The notes under the pieces are model-generated. The model saw only the letters and a list, made by a program, of their open reading frames with translations. It was not told the DNA's origin and searched no databases. From Reticulascus tulasneorum (Eukaryota > Ascomycota > Sordariomycetes > Glomerellales > Reticulascaceae): a stretch of DNA of 64,000 nucleotides. Positions 55,160-64,000 of this stretch are shown piece by piece; the first letter of the stretch is position 1; every line of letters begins with the position of its first letter. Both the position numbers and the translations under genes were made by a program. The stretch is from the NCBI GenBank assembly GCA_001557505.1, contig LSAX01000003.1:2542001-2606000 (forward strand). Reading direction: 5' to 3'.

Positions 55160-57452
55160 GCGCCGCGGCCTGGTTCCTTTCTTCTTCAGAGATGGCGGGT
55201 TTTAGAATTAAAGTTAAGCAATGAGATGAAAGTCATGCATGCTGTATGCCCTCCCGCCAATTCCAGCCCCAGCTCCCCAAGGCTCTGCATCGTCCCTTGT
55301 TTCCATCAACTCGGTTCCTCCATCGAATTATGTCCATGTTTGTGCTCAGGGGGAAACCAGGGGAGGGGGGTGGGCAAACCCGCGTTACCACGCAGAGTCC
55401 GGTGATGCGGGCTTCCATCAAGTATGCATTCTACCAAGTACTAGGCAAAGCCAAATCGTACGATAGATAGAACCATGATGGAGAACCGTGGCGACTCCGG
55501 GCGGGGACAGCTTAGCGGAACATTTCCTTTGAGAAGGAAGCTAAAAAGATCATCCGCGATCTCTCTTTGGACAGGCTGAGAGAAACTTGAAACATTTACC
55601 ACGCTTTCCCTCCGTCATCAAGCATTCGGCAAAAGATGAATATATCACAAAAATGTCCGTGTACTAAGGAAAGGATTGGGTATAACAGACTAGACAGAGC
55701 GAGAGACATCCGGATTTGGACCGTCAATCATGCAAGGGGGGGACGAGCAGCAGCCATCAGCAATTTGAAGCCCGTTCTGCTGATTCGCAGATTATTCCCG
55801 CTGCCGCTGACAAAGGTCCTTGAAAGATGCCGATCGCCTTCCAGCATTGCACCCTACACTACTTTAGACTACCTTAGTTAATTAACTCCGGACCCCTGCT
55901 CACCCGGAGGCCCAGCGTGTTCGACTGGTGACTGGGTAAGATAGCTGGTCTGCTAGCCTAAGTACCGTACCTACCCTGGGTATTCGTAAGGTAGCTGCAA
56001 AACTCGGAGCTAACCTAATTTTGTACGTAGAGGTTCCCTTCCAGCAGACCCAAGAGCCTAAAATCCTCATGAACCAGCCCCTGCGCCGTGCTTCCCGCCA
56101 CTGCACAGTCGATGGATGCCCGCCCCAGTCTTTGGAGCACTAAAAGGTGAACTGTGCAGTGGAGCCACAGGTACCTCCACCATCCAAGTTTGCCCTCTCA
56201 GATCGCTGGATACCCCTCGCTTTTCTTTGTTCGTCAGGCTCTCCCGAGTCCCCCCCCCACAGGCTTGGATGCAATCATCAAGCATGCAACCTCAACTTCT
56301 CACAACCGCGTCCCATTGTAGTCCGTCTCTGGATCATCTGCCCGTATCTTCCTCCGGAGTGTTTGATGGTGGTCGCATGTACCCAGCCGGTATTGATACA
56401 GTAAATAACTGGCCTGCGCAATCACCAATTTACGAAGCCCTCCATGGTCCCAAACACCATTGAGGATCATCCCCCCCTTCTCCATGTCTTTCTTTAGCCA
56501 GAGACTAAGAACCGAGCCTCAAGCCAGCTGGGTCCGAATGACAAGAAGCAAAGCCAGAGACCAGCCGCCCATCCCGTGTCTCTGTCTGACCCAGGTCCCC
56601 TCTGTCTCGTACTAGGCGGTACCATACCCTGGTCTGGGCAATGCCACCTGTTGGTTCCCCATTGAATAATCCCATTTGCGCCATCCCGCGTCTTGACTCG
56701 ACCCTGTGAAGTACCACGAGTATCTCTTGTGCATCCGTCCCTTCTCTGTCCCTCATTACCTGAGCTATGTACCCTAGGGCCTAGCAGAATCATTCCCCCC
56801 CATCTCTTTTTTTCGTTTCCTCGCCTTGGCTGCTCGCTGTTGTTATCCGCCATCCTACTGTAGCTACGGGAATAAGTTAGCTTCGGTGCAGTACTTCTCG
56901 ACACCGACGCTGGGCTGAAGGGGAAAAAGGAAAGATTACCAATGCAATTTCACCTTTCCTTTTCCTCTCGACATAGCCTTTGAGTAAGCCTCGTGGCCAG
57001 GGTTTATCCGTATACCATTTTGTATTCTTTGGCTGGACTCCCACACGCCGACGAAGGAACGGACGCATGCGGACGTGGAGGTACTGTCTGACTTATACAC
57101 ACTTGGGCTTCCCCAGACCGGCACCTTCCCTAGAACGACCCAGCTTGACTCGTTTCCCACTTTCTCCTCCTCCTCCGTCTTTTCACCTTCCACATTCTTT
57201 CTATCCCTCTCCTACACCAGTTGATATGATCTGGTACAGGTGAAGGTTTCTTGGGTTGGAGCAAGTGGCTGAAGCCGGCCATCATCTACAATCGTCTAAT
57301 CCCGGCCGAGGTCTCACTTAACGAGTTCCATTGTCCATCACTGTGCTTCTTGTCGCCTGCCAGTGAAGCACAAAGACTACCCATTCCTATTCCTCCTCCT
57401 ACCTATTTCCCTAGCTGGGACTGTCCTCATCCTCCCTCATCTCCTACTCAAC

Positions 57453-60400
57453 ATGGCCGAATCCATGGAATACCACGGCAGCCTCGTTGCCTTCGAAGGC
57501 CCGAGTGACCACATACCTACACAGCTGCGCCTTCTTCCGACTTCTCCTCAGATTGCAATCTTGCCAAGTATCCAGACTTATCTTGATACCGAAGCTGCAG
57601 ACGATGGATTTGAGCCCAGGAAGTTCATTCGAAGAGTCCGCAATGCTCTCGCAACTAGAAATGAGACCGCGCAATCTTTTCTTCGAGCCTCAACTCCAGC
57701 CAACAAGAGGCTGGTCTTCATGAATGGTGGCACTCCAGGCGCCCAAGCACTTTGCGTCAGAGCCATTGCGGAGCACGAGAGCCATGGCGACCTTCTACGC
57801 GCCGAGTGTATCTTCAATGATCTTGTCAAGGATGGATTGGCCGGGCTGGAGAGCGGCCCGGTGAACGAGCGCCGTGCTTTTGGCTACGTGCCGTCTGGAT
57901 TAGAAGAAGACCCCATAACAAGAGCAATGAGAGCGGCAGACGCATTGGATCGACAGACAGCTGGACTGCAAACAAACAATGACATCGATTTGTCCATCGC
58001 CCCTCGGCCACGGAGCATGAGCCTGCCCATATATAGCTTTGCCGACAGGTTCGGCGATGCCGCACCCTTTTATGTCTTCGGTGCCCAGACTGATAGTGAC
58101 ATGGACGACGATTACGAAGTGGCCGTGGACAGCCCGCTCGATCCAACGACCCCGCGTGTCGCTGTCACACAGTTTGATGAGTCCGAGGATGGTTCGGAGA
58201 GTGAATTTGAGTTCGATAACGTGTATAAATCGCCAGACGAACATCATATTCCTCCTCGCTCCCCTAGCTGTGTGGGCGAAGCGTATGGACCGCGTGAACC
58301 ACACTACCCACCATCGCCACATGCAAATGTTATGTTGGATATGCTGTCACCTCACTCAGATGTTTTTAGCGTTCAGTCCACAGACCCCGTGGTATACGGG
58401 GAAGCCTCTCTCGTGGAGATGAGGCGTTCATTTCAAATGAAGCCCTTGAAGCGAGTGAGGTCGTTGGACAGAATTTACATCGGACACCCTCGACATCGGG
58501 AGAACATCTTGCGCCTCCATCCAGAGGCCAAGGCCGTCCTGGGGCAGGAAGAATTGCCTGCAGGTAGCCGGCCATACTCCTGCATTGAGGTCACGAATAA
58601 CAAGAATTCACTCGCACGCTCGGAGGCTTACATTGAAGCTCCTCGTACAGTTTTTGTACGATCTAACCTGTCAAACATCACCTTGTCAGCTGCTCCGTTG
58701 AAACCGAAACGGTTGCCAGCAAAACCAGGCTATGTTGACAGAGGTACGGATGCAGAGGATATCCCGGAGGACGACCCTCCATTCCAGCCCGTGTTTCCGT
58801 TCACAGAAGATCTTGTCATTCACTTCAAGGATGACAATAGAGACCCAGTACTAGAGTCGATGATACAGGCGTTTAAGAACGGGGTCTATCCCGTCTCACT
58901 CGCCTCATCAAACGTCTCCGAGGTTGACGACCAAGCCGATCTCCCTGGTACACCGGGATCTCGAAATTCGGACATTGTGCAGAACGACCAGGGTCGAGAT
59001 CAACTGGACAGCCCGGCGGTCGCTGGTGATGCGGAGGAATATGATCCCTTTGCATATCAGCAGCATACATGGGCCTCGAAGAAGCAACCTCTTCACATCG
59101 CGGAGACAATGAGAGCTCCTGCACCACCAACCCCGGCTCAGACTCCTCCGCCAACGCTGCCCGAGTCAGAGGACAAGTTCCACGATTTCAATACCGTCGA
59201 CTGCCATACTGCTGTCACGATGCAGAACTCTCTCCGGTCCATTCTCAACATTTATTTCCCCCCAGAGGACCAAGGCTACCACCAATTCCACTTCCCTCTT
59301 CTCCCTGAGCTTGATGGCCTGTGGAAGCCAATCTTTCGCGAGGCTGAGCCAGGAAGTCCGCGACAGGATAGTAGCAGAAGGATCGATCAAATTATTGCTA
59401 TAGGCTCACAGAGAGGAGTTAAGAGAGATTATACTTCAGCGATTAGCGGGCAACTCGAGAAACTGGGGACGAAGGCTAGTGGCATTAGTCGAAGTGGGCG
59501 GGTTGACTTCCGGTAAGCGTGTTATGTATTGTTCGTGATTGAGGATTTGGCTAATCTTCTGGCAGATACCTTATTGCGAACGCGATGCAAGCCTTTACTG
59601 CCCAACCTTTGGCTAATCAGACTCACGACAACCCATTCACGAACTCCTACCTGCTCGCAACTCTTGTCATTCCTCATCTAGAAACGTATTTCGCTGTGCA
59701 CTCCGAAGTTCGGTTTCTCCTGCTAGAGTACCCCCCGGATCATTTGGCCACTGTTCTGGCGTTGCAAAAGCTACTCGGCGTAGACCTTATGAAGGTCGCC
59801 AAGATAGTTGACTCGAATGCCAAGGAGCCTCTTCCTTTTACCCATGTCCGAGGTGCCTCCATCAGTCGTACTTCAAGCGATGGAATGCTTTCTCCTGTGC
59901 CATCTTCACCACAAATGAAGCCTCTTCCTCCAACGCCGACCCATCAGCCGGAGAGCCTGTCCATCTCGAAAGCAAACTTCATTCTCACGTCCACAGCAAC
60001 ACCATCCGAGATTGCCACTTTTATCTCAACAGTTCACAAGATCTTAGTGGAGACGTCGCAGTTCTACGTTGCGGAGGATCTACCAAAGCATAGGCCATCA
60101 CCGAAACGAGCGCCCTCTCCTCTTAGCGGCACATTCTCGCCCTTCCCTCGCACAAGCTCAGCAACACATAGCCCCCTATCGCCTCCTAATTCGGGCATCT
60201 CCCGAGCAATCACCCGTCCCGCCTCCCCGACCAACTCCACGAAAGCACCATCTGTTGCCGAAACTGTAAAAACGACAAAGTCAGGCAAGAGTCGGAGGGG
60301 GAGGTCTCGCAAAGGTGAGAAGGCCTTCGGTGATGCTGCATCGACGTTCACCGCAGACCCGGCCGAGTACGATAGCGACTACGACCTAGAGGAACGAAGG

Positions 60401-60481
60401 CTCATGCCGATGTTTATGAGAAAACCCCCGGGTAGAAAGGGCAACTCGCGAAAAGCTTTGAAGTTCCTGGGCCTGGCATGA
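57453..60481 (+). CDS. Large fungal protein of 'gastric mucin-like' type
   Basis: Exons 57453-59512 and 59566-60481 join in phase to 991 residues starting MAESMEYHGSLVAFEGPSDH. Similar proteins in filamentous ascomycetes carry the uninformative name 'gastric mucin-like protein'; no molecular role is established. The first 200 residues (LPTSPQIAILPSIQTYLDTE, KFIRRVRNALATRNETAQSF) look folded, the middle is acidic and Ser/Pro-rich, and a second folded block begins HTAVTMQNSLRSILNIYFPP and continues through QGYHQFHFPLLPELDGLWKP, QIIAIGSQRGVKRDYTSAIS and FAVHSEVRFLLLEYPPDHLA. The C-terminus is Ser/Pro-rich with a basic patch (SGKSRRGRSRKGEK) and ends KALKFLGLA. There is no signal peptide once the ATG at 57453 is used, so it is not a mucin; the hydrophobic run just upstream belongs to a non-ATG extension. 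Probably intracellular and possibly cytoskeletal or cell-polarity related, but that is a guess. Confidence 0.8.
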
Positions 60482-61973
60482 GAATAGTGCAGGCGGCTGT
60501 ACAAATTTGTTCAAACATCTCTTCTGGTCAATACTGGCGGCAACTACTTGAGGCTCAATTTGATTTTCCACGACTTACGATACATATGCACCACACAGAG
60601 ACTTTCTAGACTCGGGCCTTTTCCTTTGTATGTACAATGGTGCACGGAAATTTGGGGAAATACCATGGCATGGCCTTTAGGTTTATATGAGATTTGATGC
60701 GTCTCGTTACCCAATCGGTATTTAAACCTAATAACAAGATCAGTTGGTTATCACGTCTGTGTCCTTGAAGCGAGCCGCAGCATTATTTCGATGCCACACT
60801 GCACTGCTTACTATACTTTTCTGGCACGAGAAGTTTCCAGTCCCACTGCAGTATTCCCCCCTTGCCAATTTATGTAGGCGTATGCTCCGGAGCAATGCAT
60901 AAGAGCGCTGAGTATCATAGCGGTGGTGTTATGTTTTCGATATCTAACCAGGTTTCTGACATCGACCGAGAACAGATAACATAGTAATTTTAGCATCCTT
61001 CTTACGACTCTAGAAGTATGACTGTGAAAACTCGGGCTCTACTCAAGGCTGGTTTAGTAGCCGACTCTGAAAATTTCATGCTGGCATGTCGGAGCGACGG
61101 GTTGGCAGGCTACTTCCCCCAGGGTCCGCCATGGGTTTGATGGTCACTTTGTGAGCGATACCCACGATGGCACGCTGCTATTGTAATACTGGGGCATGTG
61201 AGAGCAAACAAGGTCGAAATATCCATCTGTCCGGCTCTTCGAAGATTAAGGGTTAAGTGTGAGAATGAGCTCCTGTAGTTTTTCTAATGAAATTCGCCTT
61301 CGGAAATTGAACTGGGATATGATAGGGACAACTCATGTCACCGAGCGCACCTGAACAGCACTTGGAGGGTTGATAGCAAGGCATTAGTCACGTTTGCCAT
61401 GTCACGACGTGTACTTCATAAACTGCATCACAGCATGGGGGGAGTGTAGAAGCAGCGTCTAAGAAAATGCCAAGATTAAGTAGCCCTAACCGTAGGTGAA
61501 AGCAACCTCAAAAAGCAGGCGGAAGAACTTGACTGGCCACTTCAATCATTATGCCCAATATTCGGTCGAAAATACACAATACACGCACACGCAGCATATT
61601 CCGTCACCCATCCATTTGTCAGTCACCAAACTGCTGCCTTGCCTGTCGGGTACTCTGGTAGAGATTTTCTTGGTTGGCTGGCTGGTTGGCTTGCCTTGCG
61701 AGGCTATGTTCTTCCCACTTGTTCGTGCACGTAGTGGCGTAGACTCTGTGATGCGTGTGCGTGGATAGTAGAAGGATCCAAATCAACGATTTCTCATCTA
61801 TGCGTGTGAAACAGGAAGAGAAGAAAAAGCGAGCGACATAATCCTGTCCAGTCCGGCCGATCCCAACACCTCACAATAATTCTTCCCCTGTCTGCTAAGC
61901 TGTTGCCTTCACCGAGGAATACCGTAAATGCCAAAAGAACAAGGTCAAGAAAAGGGACTCCGGGACGACGAGC
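60482..61973. other. Convergent intergenic region
   Basis: About 1.5 kb between the 3' ends of the mucin-like gene and YPT1. No supported gene or repeat. Confidence 0.5.
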
Positions 61974-62985
61974 TTAGCAGCAGCCGCCGCTAGAGTTGGA
62001 GGAAACGCCGTGGCCGGGACCGACTTGCACACTGGGTTTCGTGTTGTTGGCAGTCGTCGTTCCCATCCGCTCCTTAATCTGACGTGCCATGGTCAAGAAA
62101 GCTTGTTCAACATTGCTGGCGTTTTTGGCCGAAGTCTCAAGGAAGGGAATGCCTAGACTGTCGGCGAATTCCTGATGGCTGGAGTTAGCACAATTATTTC
62201 TTATGCTGCGTTGGCTGCAGCCTGGTGGATGTGCACAACGCCGGGCAAGAAGCCCACGGAATCTAGGCAGGCGACGCTTAACTTACCTTGGCAACGGTGT
62301 ACTCGACAACCTTCTTGTCCGACATATCGCTCTTGTTTCCTACAAGCAACTTGTTGACTCCCTCGGTTGCGTATCTGTCGATCTCTTGCAGCCATTGCTT
62401 GACGTTGTTGAATGAATCCATATCGGTCACATCGTAGACAACGCAGATGCCGTGGGCACCTCGGTAGTAGGATGAAGTGATGGTTCTGAAACGTTCTTGA
62501 CCGGCGGTATCCCACTATGACAGACACCAGGTGTCAGAGCTTCTCAAATGACTTATCGCATGGAAGGTAAACTCACGATTTGCAACTTGACGGTCTTTCC
62601 ATCGAGCTCTATCGTTCGAATTTTCTATGTTCCATCATTAGCCGACGCCAGGCAGAACGGAAGGGGTTTGATAGACGTACGAAGTCGACTCCGATGGTGG
62701 AAATGTAGGACTCAGTGTAGGTATCGTCGGCGAATCGCAAAAGGAGGCAAGACTTTCCGACACCGGAGTCGCCGATGAGGAGGAGCTTGAAGAGGTAGTC
62801 GTACCTGCCATAGGGTTAGTCGGAAAGGATCCAGAGAGTGCGTTGATGGGCTCCTATCTGAGGAGAGTCGATGGCGGGAAAGAATGGACAGGGCGGAGAC
62901 TCTGGATCAAGAGGGTCAGCAGGTTGCATTTTACAGAGAGTGCATCGCAAAGGGGGTGGGCGATGACATACTACTCGGGATTCAT
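61974..62985 (-). CDS. ypt1: Rab GTPase Ypt1 (Rab1)
   Basis: Ypt1 controls ER-to-Golgi vesicle tethering and autophagy initiation. Five exons on the minus strand (62975-62985, 62681-62804, 62577-62624, 62287-62514, 61974-62171) join in phase to 202 residues, the usual length. The 11-nt first exon gives MNPE; its donor is GTAGTA rather than the GTATGT three bases later, which would create a stop. All GTPase motifs are present: GDSGVGKS (P-loop), TIGVDFKIRTIEL (effector loop), [24 protein letters not shown] and ETSAKNA. The tail [16 protein letters not shown] has the double cysteine for geranylgeranylation. The first intron is long for this window (170 bp). Confidence 0.97.
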
Positions 62986-63654
62986 CTTGATGGACGAAGT
63001 TGACAAGAACAGTAACTAGACGAGCAGTGGTTGTGGTTGAAATATGGGAGAAATCGAAGAGGAGATGTTCGTGGCAGGTTGTTGCGAGGCGATGAACTAA
63101 ATAGGTGTCTGTCGTTTGATGGAGTCAAGTGAATAAGGTAGGCTGCTACGTCAAGGCCGTCCCAGGAAAGAACAAACGGGATCCCACACCCAGCAAGTCA
63201 GATGTCGCCAACGAATGATTGGCAGAGGCTAGCCTCTTTAGGGGCCACACGTGGACCCCCACGTGATATGTCTTGTAAAGGAGGCTGACGACTTGTTTGC
63301 CTCGCAATTTGAGGCGGAGCGAGTGAAGGTCATTTTAGGATTTGAGCTTTACTGCTTCTTAAACAAATGCTCTGATACATTTATTTTCATCGGTTGCAAG
63401 TTCGTTAACAACAAATTACAAGAAAAGCCGTGAAAACTGGAGGTCGACGGAGTTCCGGCCGGTGGGTTATTCGGGCGACGGTTTTGAATAGGCTTGAAGC
63501 AGAAATAATTACTCATGTATTGTAGCATGTTCAAGAAACCTGGACCATGTTTGATTTTCCAGGAGGTAAAGCTTCTAAGGCCATATCGATATGAAGTGAC
63601 GGGAAATACCACATACGATGACCCTTGCTCTCATTCCCTAGGTCGAGAAAGGCT
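62986..63654. promoter_or_regulatory. ypt1 promoter region with paired E-boxes
   Basis: Intergenic region between the 3' end of the Rad57-like gene and the YPT1 start. Two CACGTG sites, 63248-63253 and 63260-63265, lie about 265 bases upstream of the YPT1 start codon, spaced about one helical turn apart. The second reads CACGTGATA. Confidence 0.5.
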
Positions 63655-64000
63655 TCATGCATCCTCCGCTTTCTCCTTTGTCACAGCCTTCAAACCCGCC
63701 ATTGTGACCTCGAACTCGACCGCCCCATCCAAGCCCTGGCCTGTCCCTTGTGTATGATGTGCGAATACTACCTTCATCCACCGTCGCCAATTTTTGAGGA
63801 TAGGTACCCCCCTATCGTCGCTCTCGTCGTCAATGTGGCTATGCACACCATACACGGGTTTCTTGAAAAGGGCAATGCGGCATGCAATCTGAGTCGACCA
63901 TACTAGGCCCAGGCTGGGCGTCTTCAGGCCATATTCGGCGAAGGGGTCGTCTCCCCAGCCAGTAAACCACCGTTGCTGGTGATCCAACAATAGAGCTGGG
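63655..64000 (-). CDS. rad57: RecA-family repair protein, Rad57-like (3' part, cut by window edge)
   Basis: The frame is open to the right edge and ends at TGA 63655-63657, so only the C-terminal 115 residues are seen. They begin ALLLDHQQRWFTGWGDDPFA and include TPSLGLVWSTQIACRIALFK, which matches the strand-loop-helix (LGxxWxxxxxxR) that follows the core ATPase motifs in Rad51 paralogs. NWRRWMKVVFAHHTQGTGQG and VEFEVTMAGLKAV complete it. Rad57, with Rad55, helps load Rad51 during homologous recombination. The RecA-family call is fair; choice of Rad57 over other Rad51 paralogs is tentative without the Walker motifs. Confidence 0.55.
   Translation of the reverse strand, partial: PALLLDHQQRWFTGWGDDPFAEYGLKTPSLGLVWSTQIACRIALFKKPVYGVHSHIDDESDDRGVPILKNWRRWMKVVFAHHTQGTGQGLDGAVEFEVTMAGLKAVTKEKAEDA

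Larger units (their letters stand above)
52004..57452. other. Long intergenic region upstream of the mucin-like gene
   Basis: About 5.4 kb without a supported gene. It contains a perfect 16-bp palindrome at 53946-53961, a T20 run at 55140-55159, and a C/T-rich leader from about 56.7 kb to the start codon at 57453. Short frames on both strands show no family resemblance. Confidence 0.5.

Noticed and set aside
1..64000. Secondary-metabolite or mating-type cluster
   Set aside because: No polyketide synthase, peptide synthetase, terpene cyclase, P450, alpha-box or HMG-box gene is present; the content is housekeeping.

Overview
This is a nuclear window from a filamentous ascomycete, most likely a Sordariomycete. 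The evidence is short (about 45-170 bp) GT-AG introns with CTAAC/CTGAC branch sites, balanced-to-GC-rich coding sequence, and fungal versions of many housekeeping proteins (CRO1-type UCS protein, ALG11, TRM2, COX18, NDC1, DLT1, Sfl1-type HSF factor, SepB/Ctf4, Ypt1). The species cannot be fixed by eye. Exon joins were worked out by hand from splice signals, reading phase and family alignment; gene spans below run from start codon to stop codon and exons are given in the text.

Region 1 (about 1.4-26.6 kb) is a dense gene block arranged almost strictly as alternating tail-to-tail and head-to-head pairs: alcohol dehydrogenase > < ARP3 | Taspase-like > < TFB4 | CRO1 > < TRM2 | gamma-glutamyltranspeptidase > < ALG11 | COX18 > < PEP12 | NDC1 >, DLT1 >. 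Convergent 3' ends are only about 115-250 bp apart for most pairs (about 750 bp for Taspase/TFB4), and divergent pairs share promoters of about 400-1200 bp. The roles are general cell biology: fermentation, actin nucleation and myosin folding, transcription/repair, tRNA modification, glutathione turnover, N-glycan assembly, respiratory-complex assembly, vesicle fusion, nuclear pores.

Region 2 (about 26.6-34.6 kb) is gene-poor and looks like an accessory patch. It has one small convincingly spliced unknown gene, a GA microsatellite, a 504-bp AT-rich non-autonomous DNA transposon with TA target duplication, a diverged tandem duplication and coding-like debris. 

Region 3 (34.7-64 kb) has isolated conserved genes in long non-coding stretches: Ctf4/SepB; an Sfl1-type HSF transcription factor with a long, intron- and uORF-containing leader; a lysine-rich DUF3245-like protein; an uncharacterised WD40 protein whose two small 5' exons are easily missed; a 991-residue fungal protein of the kind annotated 'gastric mucin-like'; the Rab GTPase YPT1; and, cut by the right edge, the 3' end of a RecA-family (Rad57-like) repair gene.

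The most interesting oddities are the mimp-like element, an apparent one-base frameshift directly after the best start codon of the gamma-glutamyltranspeptidase gene, the intron-dependent uORF over the start codon of the Sfl1-type gene, and the small unknown spliced gene at 27.5-27.8 kb. I saw no CRISPR array, rRNA, or convincing tRNA, and no secondary-metabolite cluster.
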